A stretch of 22,313 nucleotides of DNA, taken from NCBI GenBank assembly GCA_000697335.1, contig JNEM01013832.1, positions 1-22,313 on the forward strand. The letters are read 5' to 3'. The notes beneath the pieces were generated by a model. That model saw nothing but the letters and a program-made list of their open reading frames with translations, was not told the DNA's origin and ran no database searches. This DNA is from Conidiobolus incongruus B7586. Lineage: Eukaryota > Entomophthoromycota > Entomophthoromycetes > Entomophthorales > Conidiobolaceae. Of this stretch, positions 10,137 through 19,969 are shown piece by piece. Position numbers and translations under genes: made by a program. Numbering within the stretch: position 1 is the stretch's first letter; each line of letters opens with the position of its first letter.

Positions 10137-10199
10137 ATTCGTATACTCATTTTTGTTAATTCAACAGCCTCTATAGTATATTGAGTGTTATTTAACAAA

Positions 10200-10892
10200 A
10201 TGGTCTTCTCTTCTCCCATCTTCGGTCAAGTTACCCCCTTCGCTGGTCAATACCCCGTCAGCATCCTCCAGAACCCCCAAGTTCAGGCTCTTCGCCAACA
10301 AGTCATTGCTCAAGCTTTCCAGACCTTGAACGCTGTTGAACAAGTTGCCGTCCAACAAATCCAGAACCCCAACCCCCACCAACTCCAACACTTCATTTAT
10401 GCTATTGAACAACAAAAGCAACAGACCAAGGCTGTCATTCAACACTTAGTCCAACTCAAATTACAGACCCTTGCTTCTGGAGTTCCCCAAACCTACAACC
10501 CTGTCCAACGCCAACAAGTTGAACAAGCTGTCCAACGCTTAGTCCAATTGGCTCAAATCAAGCACCAAATCCGTCAACTCTTGAATGAAGCCAAGAACAC
10601 CCACAACCCTCAACAAATCCACGACAATGCTAAGCAAGTTTTGGAATTAGCTCAACTCGCCAAGTTAGTCCTTGCTCAAATCCAACAAAACCAATACAAC
10701 CAAATCAACTTTGGTGCCTGGACCCAAACTGGACTCTTCAACATTAACCCCTTCGGTGCCAACTTCAACACCTATGGTTACCAAGGTCTCTTCGGTCAAA
10801 ACCTCAACACTTTGATCCAACCCACTGTCTACCCTCAAACCTCCGTCTATGGTCAATCTCCCATCTTCGGTCAATACACTCCTTTCTACTAA
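10200..10892 (+). CDS. Gln-rich repeat-family protein, copy 4 (intact)
   Basis: A complete 230-residue frame ending in TAA. I chose the ATG at 10200 over an in-frame ATG 15 bp upstream (10185), because all copies share AAAATGG followed by MVFSSPI and the upstream ATG has no counterpart in the others. SPIFGQVTPF at residues 5-14 is repeated as SPIFGQYTPF at 220-229. Asn-Pro caps near 25, 56, 100 and 136 open four Gln/Leu/Val-rich presumed helices; the tail from ~162 is rich in Gly, Phe, Tyr and Asn. About 21% Gln, net basic, no Cys, one Met, no signal peptide or membrane span. It differs from copy 5 at three residues (V51I, I140V, V210I) and by about six bases in 693. Family unrecognised; probably abundant, given the optimised codons. 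Confidence 0.94.
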   Translation: MVFSSPIFGQVTPFAGQYPVSILQNPQVQALRQQVIAQAFQTLNAVEQVAVQQIQNPNPHQLQHFIYAIEQQKQQTKAVIQHLVQLKLQTLASGVPQTYNPVQRQQVEQAVQRLVQLAQIKHQIRQLLNEAKNTHNPQQIHDNAKQVLELAQLAKLVLAQIQQNQYNQINFGAWTQTGLFNINPFGANFNTYGYQGLFGQNLNTLIQPTVYPQTSVYGQSPIFGQYTPFY

Positions 10893-10911
10893 ATTGATCT
10901 AAATTTAATTT

Positions 10912-10917
10912 AATAAA
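10912..10917 (+). promoter_or_regulatory. Poly(A) signal AATAAA of copy 4
   Basis: AATAAA (and an overlapping second one) about 20 nt after TAA, within AATAAATAAATTTAGT, which closely resembles the copy 3 trailer. Confidence 0.5.
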
Positions 10918-13900
10918 TAAATTTAGTATATACCTTTATTCAATATATCTATTTATTCCCAATACAAATTACAATATTTAAACACTATTACTTTACATTT
11001 ATTTTTACTACTAAAATATTATTTTTATTTTTTAATTAGATTTAGATATTATTAATGAATCTATTGAAATATATTTCATTTATCTATTTCAAGTTTTGAA
11101 AAGAAATTTTTTTTTCTTTTTTATAAGATAATATTTCAATTGTGAGACTTAAACTATGACATCAATAAGATTAATATAATATATTTTTAAGTATATAAAT
11201 TTATGTACAAAATTTATTTAATAATTATTTATTTTTAATATATACAATATTTAATTTTAATATTGAATTATATTTTTTTCATAATTTATATCAATTATAA
11301 TTTTTAAATAGAAGTAAATTAGTTAAAAATAATATTGACTAATAATATTATTAATAAAAAAATTTATAATTAATATTAATCAAATCAATTTATAACTTTA
11401 TTATTATGGATATAATATTTTGATTTTATAATATATTAATTATTTATTGAAATTTATTAATATACTCTATTATATCAATGTACTTAGAAAAAAAACACAC
11501 AATCAATTCCAATGGCAAGTGAATTAGTATTAAATTAGAGTTCCTATCACCTATTTGGTTATTATAGAAATAACATTATTGACAGCCAGTTTTATAAAAT
11601 ATGGGTTATATATATGCTTGTTCTAAATAAATTGATCAACAATAATAATATAAAAATATAGTTATTCAAATATTGAACTTGTTTGAATAAATTCAAAATA
11701 TATTCCTCATGTCAAATCATAAGTATAATGCATTCTATTATAAAGAAATAATTATTTTTAAATTTCATATTTTTATATATCTAAGACATCAAAATATTTT
11801 AGGTTAATTTATTGAAACAAGAATAATTCTCAAAATATATGTATATAAGTGACCAACTCATTGTTAAGTGATTACAAATAAAATAGGTTAAATATCTTGA
11901 TATCTTTGTATTAGCAGAAACATTATAATATTACTCTTTGTAAAATACATTCTGACACTTAGGTTAAGTTTATATTGAATATAATTTATTTTTGTTATTC
12001 AAAATATAATCCCATAATATAATTGTAATATAGTTCTAATAAAAAAATATATACTTTGTGAATAACAATGAATAATATTTATTTGAGAAAAGAAAACCTA
12101 CTTAACTTCAATATGTTATTCACAATCTATAAATTTTATTATTCCAATCCATGTCTTCAGTATTTTTGTCTGTTATTGCAATTGAGATACGTTATCGAAA
12201 AAATAAGAAAATCGATAAACTCCTTTGTTCATAATCATCCAAAAAGAATATTAACATTCGTTGTTTGTAAGATAATTACTTGGATCTGGCAATGACTGAT
12301 GATATTTATTTCGTTTTTAGTTACAATAATGTAAAATTGGATTATTAGTACTACAAAAAATAGCGAATTATATTGATTTTGATATCATTATAATCTTTTT
12401 TCTAATACTAAAAAATTGAATAGGTGAGATTAAAGTTAATATGAAAATTTTGAAAAATTTAAATTTGAACTTATGAAAAAAGAATGAAATTTTATCAAAC
12501 TCATTAAGATATTTAGTATAATATAATCAAATTATTAATTTGTTTTATGCAATATTTTGGAGTGATGGATTAGATCGCATTGTACATGTAATCCAGTGTT
12601 TAATTTTCCAAAAGCATGAAAGTATTCTATTGATATGAATTTTCAATGATTTTTTTAAATCTTATATGTACAGGAATCTAATATTAATTTGGCCAAATGG
12701 TAGATTCCATTGTTGACATTAATTAAATCTATAAATTAGAATATTACTATCTTGTCAGCTGATTTACTTATTATCATCAATATAATCATCAATTAGTATG
12801 CTATTCTTTGTCTATAAATATGATTTTGAAATTAAATTGCAGCATTGATTGAATATGTTGTACTTCAAAATTAACTGTCCAACTTAATTTGATAGTTATA
12901 CCAATATTATTTCTAATTTAAGCTGGCTTTGTAAGTTCATAATTAAAAAAATAATATTTTTAGTATATCATTCACTGAATCAACTATTTATACCTAGAAG
13001 TGATAAAGAAAAGGTTTTTTTTGAATATTTTGCTACGATGTCTCAACAGTAAGTTTTAAGACATACAGCATTAACAAATAGTTTACTAAATACTATTACA
13101 AGTACTTTTCTAATAACCATTGTTCAAACAGCTTAATATAAACCACAACAAATAATTAAATTTTATATTTATTCATTAATACTCAACCTTTTTAATTTTT
13201 AAATTAGTGATTAAAAAGTTTGTACCAATACCATTATATACTAGATATAGTTGTATCAATAAAACTATTCTCAATTTATTGAATTTTGATATATTGAAAT
13301 CAAAATAATATTAGAAACTAATAATAATTGATAGTTAATATAATGAATTAGATAATTTCCTTTTCATATTTGTTCAATTGTTAATTGAATCAATTAAACA
13401 TCTATACATATAATAATTAAAATTACTAAATATTACTTTAGAATCTGAACATAAAATATATGGATATTTATCACACTGAATAATAAAATGATCAATCCAT
13501 TGTAATTCAAATTTAATACATTTGTTGATATCAATACTCTTAATATTGTAGACTACATAACCATTTTTCTTGAAAAAGGATAATTCTGTTTATTACAACT
13601 TTTTTACCACGTTCAGAGATTTTCATTACAATTTAAAGATCTCTATATCCTGTAGAATCATTCTAAATTCATTCAAAAATAGAAAAAAATGGATTTTGAT
13701 AAATAAATTTGTAAAGGTACAAAATAAACGATGGTTTACACTATTCAATAATATGCTATTCTTATTTCAGCTTCTTTTGTATATAGTTGATAAAATATCA
13801 GTTGAATATCATTCCAAAATACTATTAAATTAAAATATGAGTTTCTACTATTATATAAACATATTCTCACAATTTATAATGACTCTAATATTGATAGAAA

Positions 13901-14697
13901 AAAAATCTGATAGTTTATAATTTTTGAATTATCAAATAACAGTATAATATTTAATGTTAGAATATACTTTTCCTCAATATTTATTCAATAAAATTAATAA
14001 GTTTGATATTTTGATACCTTTTTTAATACTTTCATTATACTAAATTATTGGTTATATTTATCAAAATCATATTAATAAATTACACTGATTATTAATAGTA
14101 AATTTCACTTAAGAACAATTATCAATATATTTAAATTAAATAATAGATATTACAAAAATATATTATCCTATCGTATTGAATATTCCCTATTCAGATATCA
14201 TTAATAATACTTTGAAAGTTTCTATGTAAAAATTTAAAAATTTTATTTTATAATTTATTCTCAAAAATAATAATATGAATATATTTATTAACTGAATATA
14301 TTATATTTCTAGACAAAAAATACTTTATAAGGTTGAAAATACCTTGCTTTAAATATAAAAAATAAAATATCACATATCAATATATCGTATCTAAATATTC
14401 AATATATTTTAATATGAACAGTTTAGTAAACTTCTAAGCATTAATGTGGTTTTATATTTGAGAACTATTTGATTAATCAAATTTAGATATTTGACAAATA
14501 GCAACTTTCAAACTAAATTGAAAAGACAAAGAATTACAATTCCAGGTTAAAATGCTAATACTATCTTATACAATTAATATTGAAAAATACTACTTTACAG
14601 TAATATTTGACGTAATTTGATCAATTTATGGAATCATCAACTCTCAAATAATTAAAGGGAGTTGATTAATTACAATTTGAAAGAAATAAGTTAAAGT
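10918..14697. other. A+T-rich spacer between copies 4 and 5
   Basis: No gene supported. Two short open frames (12068-12295, 75 codons; 13570-13833, 87 codons) have the same composition as the spacer, lack the promoter module and are of a length expected by chance at this A+T level. The 12.0-13.1 kb part is richer in CA/TG than the right end of the window. Confidence 0.65.
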
Positions 14698-14738
14698 TGA
14701 TGACGTTTTCATGCAAAGCCACCAAAGATCAATATAAA
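14698..14738 (+). promoter_or_regulatory. Composite promoter of copy 5
   Basis: TGATGACGT (14698-14706), 7 bp, CAAAGCCACC (14714-14723), a 9-bp gap, TATAAA (14733-14738), then ATG 68 bp after the TATA start. The gap to the TATA box is 2 bp shorter than in the other four. Confidence 0.87.
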
Positions 14739-14800
14739 TGGCTTTTTGTATTATCCTAAAATCACTAACCTCTATAGTAAATTGAGTATTATTTAACAAA

Positions 14801-15493
14801 ATGGTCTTCTCTTCTCCCATCTTCGGTCAAGTTACCCCCTTCGCTGGTCAATACCCCGTCAGCATCCTTCAGAACCCCCAAGTTCAGGCTCTTCGCCAAC
14901 AAGTCATTGCTCAAGCTTTCCAGACCTTGAACGCTGTTGAACAAGTTGCCATTCAACAAATCCAGAACCCCAACCCCCACCAACTCCAACACTTCATTTA
15001 TGCTATTGAACAACAAAAGCAACAGACCAAGGCTGTCATCCAACACTTAGTCCAACTCAAATTACAGACCCTTGCTTCTGGAGTTCCCCAAACCTACAAC
15101 CCTGTCCAACGCCAACAAGTTGAACAAGCTGTCCAACGCTTAGTCCAATTGGCTCAAATCAAGCACCAAATCCGTCAACTCTTGAATGAAGCCAAGAACA
15201 CCCACAACCCTCAACAAGTCCACGACAATGCTAAGCAAGTTTTGGAATTAGCTCAACTCGCCAAGTTAGTCCTTGCTCAAATCCAACAAAACCAATACAA
15301 CCAAATCAACTTTGGTGCCTGGACCCAAACTGGACTCTTCAACATTAACCCCTTCGGTGCCAACTTCAACACCTATGGTTACCAAGGTCTCTTCGGTCAA
15401 AACCTCAACACTTTGATCCAACCCACTATCTACCCTCAAACCTCCGTCTATGGTCAATCTCCCATCTTCGGTCAATACACTCCTTTCTACTAA
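14801..15493 (+). CDS. Gln-rich repeat-family protein, copy 5 (intact; reference copy)
   Basis: A complete 230-residue intronless frame, ATG in AAAATGG context, TAA stop. Order of parts: SPIFGQVTPF (5-14); a short linker; presumed helices opening at Asn-Pro 25, 56/58, 100 and 136, of about 31-44 residues each; a Gly/Phe/Tyr/Asn-rich tail from ~162 containing the only Trp; and SPIFGQYTPFY closing the chain (220-230). I count 48 Gln (21%), 6 acidic and 11 Lys/Arg residues, no Cys and only the initiator Met. Gln is mostly CAA, Asn mostly AAC and Phe mostly TTC, against ~82% A+T flanks. No enzyme motif, signal peptide or membrane segment is visible. The layout would suit a filament or coat protein with sticky ends, but that is inference; I do not recognise the family. 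Confidence 0.94.
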   Translation: MVFSSPIFGQVTPFAGQYPVSILQNPQVQALRQQVIAQAFQTLNAVEQVAIQQIQNPNPHQLQHFIYAIEQQKQQTKAVIQHLVQLKLQTLASGVPQTYNPVQRQQVEQAVQRLVQLAQIKHQIRQLLNEAKNTHNPQQVHDNAKQVLELAQLAKLVLAQIQQNQYNQINFGAWTQTGLFNINPFGANFNTYGYQGLFGQNLNTLIQPTIYPQTSVYGQSPIFGQYTPFY

Positions 15494-15511
15494 GTAATAT
15501 TTATTATTGTT

Positions 15512-15517
15512 AATAAA
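15512..15517 (+). promoter_or_regulatory. Poly(A) signal AATAAA of copy 5
   Basis: AATAAA about 20 nt after the stop; the trailer TAAGTAATATTTA resembles TAAGTGATATTTA of copy 3. Confidence 0.5.
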
Positions 15518-15964
15518 TATTTAAATACATATTCCCATTAAAATATTCAGTTAATTATTCATCCAAGTTTAATAAGTATTATAATTTATTTATTTCTAAC
15601 TCAATTTTTCTACTTTATCTCTATTCGAGACTTTTATATTGATAATTATTATAATTAATTAATAAATATATTTTATTTTGATAAATTATTAAAATCATTT
15701 TTTTTATTTAATTTTGATTGAACTAAGACTTATTTAATTCCATAAATTTGTTTTGAAATATATATATATATAATCATTTGTTTAAAGCTATTTAATATTA
15801 AATTAAAATTAAATTTTAATTTAAATTTATTATATTTAATAATTAATTTGAAAAATTTATAATAAATATTAATTTTGAAAATTTTATGATAATAAATTTA
15901 ATGAAAATATGAAAAATTAATCTAGTAAATAAAAATATAATTGAAATATTGTAAAGAAAAAATT
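15518..15964. other. A+T-rich spacer between copy 5 and the tRNA gene
   Basis: Only A+T-rich sequence with a short AT run near 15760-15771; no gene seen. Confidence 0.7.
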
Positions 15965-15969
15965 AAAAA
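15965..15969 (-). terminator. Pol III terminator of tRNA-Ile
   Basis: TTTTT on the minus strand, 9 nt after the mature 3' end, as expected for RNA polymerase III release. Confidence 0.85.
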
Positions 15970-15978
15970 TGTATTTTA

Positions 15979-16052
15979 TGCTCCCAACAGGGATCGAACC
16001 TGTGACCTTGGCGTTATTAGCACCACGCTCTAACCAACTGAGCTATGGGAGC
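15979..16052 (-). tRNA. tRNA-Ile (anticodon AAT)
   Basis: A full 74-nt cloverleaf on the minus strand. Acceptor stem GCTCCCA/TGGGAGC (7 pairs), D stem GCTC/GAGC, anticodon stem TGGTG/CGCCA with one T-G pair, loop CTAATAA giving anticodon AAT, variable loop AGGTC, T stem ACAGG/CCTGT with loop TTCGATC, discriminator A. A box TAGCTCAGTTGG and B box GGTTCGATCCC are intact and there is no intron. CCA is not encoded, as is normal in eukaryotes. A34 would be read as inosine. An LTR has inserted 10 bp upstream of the mature 5' end but leaves the internal promoter untouched, so the gene is probably functional. Confidence 0.97.
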
Positions 16053-16057
16053 GTATT

Positions 16058-16062
16058 ATATT
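16058..16062. repeat. Left target-site duplication ATATT
   Basis: ATATT directly precedes the TGTCAC end of the LTR and is repeated exactly at 16597-16601. It lies 6-10 bp upstream of the tRNA 5' end. Confidence 0.85.
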
Positions 16063-16596
16063 TGTCACAATTGTTACCTCATTGATACCTTTTTTTCACT
16101 AAAATCACTACCAAGGCTCCTATTTACAAAATACGGTCAAATAACATTCTATCAACCCTCAGTTTTAGGACCTGACTATTACTAACCTGTAGCGTACCTA
16201 TATCAACATTTTTCAATCAATTCTAAGAAGAATTTTCTGTCTCTTCTTTTTCAAATAAACCTTTTCCTCTACTTCCAAAAATCACCCCTTTTAGTGTACT
16301 CAAGTAGTAATCTATAGTTCCACTTGCATCAACCTCCATTATTCACACTATATTCGTTCCTATTGATATTTTGTTATTCTGTCTCCTTAGCATGCCGGAT
16401 CCTCGCACCGCAACTGTTGCTACTGGTCTAGTCGCTCTTTTCAACTCCCCTTTTACAAGTGATCATGACTGGATAGCCAGGGAGCTGATCATCGGTAGTT
16501 TGCCCCAGTTGGTAGGCGCCATGCTTCACAACCTGGCCTACACAGTGGCTAATGTGGGTGTCCTCGATGACGCTCCAAGAGCTAATAACCGTGACA
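16063..16596. mobile_element. Solo LTR, probably Ty3/gypsy-like, inserted upstream of tRNA-Ile
   Basis: A 534-bp block starts TGTCAC and ends GTGACA (inverted 6-bp ends, TG...CA) and is flanked by perfect ATATT duplications. It has no internal region, so it is a solo LTR of the kind left by LTR-LTR recombination. G+C is well above its surroundings. An AATAAA at 16254-16259 weakly suggests plus orientation. The TGTCAC ends, 5-bp duplication and position beside a Pol III gene resemble tRNA-directed Ty3-type elements; a Ty1/copia relative is the alternative. Intact ends and duplication suggest modest age. A short open frame beginning inside it is not treated as a gene. Confidence 0.85.
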
Positions 16597-16601
16597 ATAT
16601 T
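16597..16601. repeat. Right target-site duplication ATATT
   Basis: ATATT directly follows the GTGACA end of the LTR and matches the left copy. Confidence 0.85.
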
Positions 16602-18549
16602 CAATCAATTTTAATTTACAATTATAATTTATTTTATATTTATTTTTACAGATATTTATTTACAAAAACAATATCAACAAAATATTCTTTTCGTTACACT
16701 TTAATCATTTAAATCATACAAAATTTAGTAGCTTTAATTCATTCTCTATTATAATTCTAATTTTTATCTATTATTTTGTTTAAGATATTATTTAATTATT
16801 GATTTTTTAAAAAATATATTTGCAAAATTTTTTATTTTTAATTATTAATTGAAATTAATTAATATTATTTCTTTATAATTTAAACTTCATTTATAATTTT
16901 ATAAATTTCATAGTTATTATTGTAATTTTATCATATATAAAATATTATATCAACTTGCTATTAATTTTCATATTTATATTATATTAAATTAATTGAGTTA
17001 TTTATTATATTTATTTATACTTTTTTATAAAACAAACTTACATTATAATATAAATTATATAATATAATTTTTCAAGTTATAATATATTTGGATTAAATTT
17101 TTTAATTTTATTTATTCTATATAATTTAAAATTTTTCTAAATATCATTCATTTCTCTCAATATTATATACAAATATATAGGTTATAAAATTTTACAATTT
17201 CATAATTTTAATCAAATAATTTTACAAATAATGTGTATAAATCCAATATAATATATTCCAATAATATAATTTGGTTAAATATATATTAAATGTAAATAAT
17301 TTATAAAATTTGATATGTGAGAATTGATTTTAACCTGTAAAATTAACTTTTTAATATTGATAATACATTTATTAAGATATTAAAGATTAGATATTGATAA
17401 TAATATATAATTGATAAAACAGTCAATATCTTAAAGATGCTATCAAATAATCTTTCGAAATTCAATTTAATAAAATAATAATTTAAAATATCTTCTATAC
17501 TGGATGATAATGTATTATGCTATAACAAAATATCAATTAGTATAAATACATAATAGAGTTCATATATATATATTACTTATTAAATTAATATTTATCGTAC
17601 TTAACAAAAATATATTACACTAGCAATGGTATTTTGAAGAAATATATTGATCAATTTAAAAGTTTTAAATTACTATGTATATATATACATATGATTTTGA
17701 TTAATATGAATATTTTAGAACTTTGTATTAGTATAATATAATCAATTTCTAAAATTGAAAAGATTTCGAATTTATTCTTGTAATAAATTTTATTCTTAAT
17801 TATATCTTGAATTGAATTAAAATGCGATAATTTAAAAATCCCTCAATAGAATGGTTAGTTATTCTAATAAAGAAATAGTCTATTTAAAGAAAAATATTTA
17901 AATATTACACATAAAGTATGAATTTATTATTTTTATATTATTCACAAAATGAATAAATTGACTCAACTAAAATTGAATCTTAAAAAGAATTAAAAAATAT
18001 TAAACTATATTTAACTGGTTATCAATAATGGAGTATCTAAATGATTTTCAATTCAATATTTTCTCAATTTCATCATTCAAAGAGTTAATATTAAAAAATA
18101 TCAAATATTATGCAAATATAAAATTTTATTTTCCTTAATTATAATAAATTTAAACTATAGATAATATTTAAAATAAATACCTCTACTTTCCAATTAGAAT
18201 GTTAATAGCTATCCAAGTCTAGTATATGTAAAATTTCCCAAATAAATAAGTAATAAACATCTTTCTATTGATATCAAGATAAAATTATTTTAAACTATTA
18301 TGATCCATAATATTTAATATAAGACAATATATATATATATATTAATACTCACTTTTGATAATGTCATATTAACTGGGAAATCGTAATTCAGAATTTGAAA
18401 TTTTTGATTGGAGTTTTTTAACATTTACTATATATCTATTTAAAGAAACAATTAAAATCTATTATAGTTCATAGGAAATAGCAAAAATACATTCAACATA
18501 TTAGCTATTAATATCAATTAATTATTAAAAATAAAAATTTTGCATACTC
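16602..18549. other. A+T-rich sequence without recognised genes
   Basis: No promoter module, RNA gene or coding-like frame. A short alternating AT tract lies near 18328-18341. Confidence 0.7.
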
Positions 18550-19030
18550 TAATACTCAGCCATTCAAGACCCTAGCTTCAATATCTTGGTTTATTCATGT
18601 CCTGTCCTATCAAATCTCAATCACAGAAAACATTCCTATACCATTTCTGGTACCGACATCTTGGAGCTGAATGGCATATATATATAGACCAATTATCAGT
18701 CAGAGGAAAAGAAGATATTTCAATAAACTCTCAAAAGAACACCTTAACTGCTTCCATCAATGAGTATAATAAAGAAAACACCTGGAGAGAAAATTGATGG
18801 CCTAGTTTGTGTAGAACTTGAATGCATATCCCAAAATAATAATAAAGAATAAAAGAATACAGAGGCCAATGAAAAATGATTTCATAGTTCACCTTTGACA
18901 TATTTCTACTATGCTCTACAAAAAAGTGATTGAATTTCAAACATAGATCGATGTTGAAAGGATAACTCCTGATTGCACTAATTGAATATTGACCGAAACC
19001 CTACTCAAGTCTCCAAAGCATCAATAATTC
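18550..19030. other. Patch of raised G+C with an unrecognised 66-codon open frame
   Basis: About 480 bp are visibly richer in G+C than both flanks. On the plus strand, 18597-18797 is open for 66 codons with a balanced composition unusual for chance frames here: three Trp, four His, and motifs such as FLYHFWYRHLGAEW. No promoter module, AATAAA context or known domain is seen, and an overlapping minus-strand frame (18731-18940) looks like a shadow. It could be a decayed gene or mobile-element fragment, one exon of a larger gene, or a composition island. I do not recognise it. Confidence 0.3.
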
Positions 19031-19643
19031 ATATCCTTTTTGTAATCACACTAAATTCAATTGCATTTTTATCTAATGAAGTTAATTATTTAAATTATAA
19101 TTCAGTTTCTCAATTTGGATATTTAAAAAGTTGTCTTTTATCAGTATTTTAATAATTCTATATTATAGTTATTCTAAGATCTATGGTAAGTTAATATTAT
19201 AGTTTACATTGATATTACAAACTGTTGTAATTATGCTTTATATATTTATATATATCCAGCTCGTTGTGTATTTTAAACTATACTTAACTTGAATTAAAAA
19301 TTTCTAATCAAATTTGATAATATATTATATATCGAATTGCAATTAGTAAGAAAATTTAGAATGCAAAATTGTTATCAAATTGGTAATAACATTAGTGTTT
19401 GTCTTAATAACTTTATATGGTATATATTGTGATTTTATTTCAAAACAAATTAATTATGAAATTACTATTAATATTAAAAATATAATATTTAGTCTGAAAG
19501 TTCAATTAATATATAAATATGATATCTTTTAATAAAAATACTTAAAATATAATTAAATGTATAAAATAAATAACGAAAAAATAAAACGAATATTGATCTA
19601 TATTAATTAAATCAATGATATTGAATATCGATCCAAATATATA

Positions 19644-19681
19644 AAAACATTCTCCCATTATAGAGTAGGTTAGAATGTTTT
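19644..19681. repeat. Perfect 10-bp-arm inverted repeat with 18-bp loop
   Basis: AAAACATTCT (19644-19653) is the exact reverse complement of AGAATGTTTT (19672-19681); the loop contains CCC and GG that could extend the stem after a TT bulge. No element boundaries or target duplication were found around it. Confidence 0.6.
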
Positions 19682-19763
19682 GTTAACAATGCCAAGCTTA
19701 AAGATTGGATTAATTTGGTACCAATTTTTCTTTATATTAATTTTATCTCCTATTAAACTTTTC

Positions 19764-19789
<26 letters not shown>
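19764..19789. repeat. (AT)n microsatellite, about 26 bp
   Basis: An alternating AT tract. Confidence 0.9.
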
Positions 19790-19794
<5 letters not shown>

Positions 19795-19969
19795 TTTTAT
19801 CTTTGCTTTTAAGTATTAATATATTCCAATTTACAATGTTATTTTAATTTATCAAAGTATTAATATTTAATCAATATTTTTATAATTTTATCATTGGACT
19901 TAAAAATTAAATAATAAAATATATTTAAATCAAATTTTAATTAAAATCTATTATAAAATATATAATAAT

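Noticed and set aside
10185-10199. Upstream in-frame ATG for copy 4
   Set aside because: It adds MLFNK, which no other copy has; the downstream ATG has the shared AAAATGG context.
12068-12295. 75-codon plus-strand frame
   Set aside because: Spacer-like composition, no promoter module, and frames of this length are expected by chance in 22 kb of such A+T-rich sequence.
13570-13833. 87-codon Lys/Ile/Phe/Asn-rich frame
   Set aside because: The composition is what A+T-rich noise encodes; no domain or promoter module, and the length is borderline for chance.
16141-16190. ACTATTACTAAC followed by CTGTAG, resembling a yeast-type intron end
   Set aside because: It sits inside the LTR with no matching donor or coding exon, so it is not used as evidence for a spliced gene.
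16371-16712. 113-codon plus-strand frame
   Set aside because: It starts inside the solo LTR, crosses its right boundary and runs into ordinary A+T-rich flank, so it cannot be one coherent gene.
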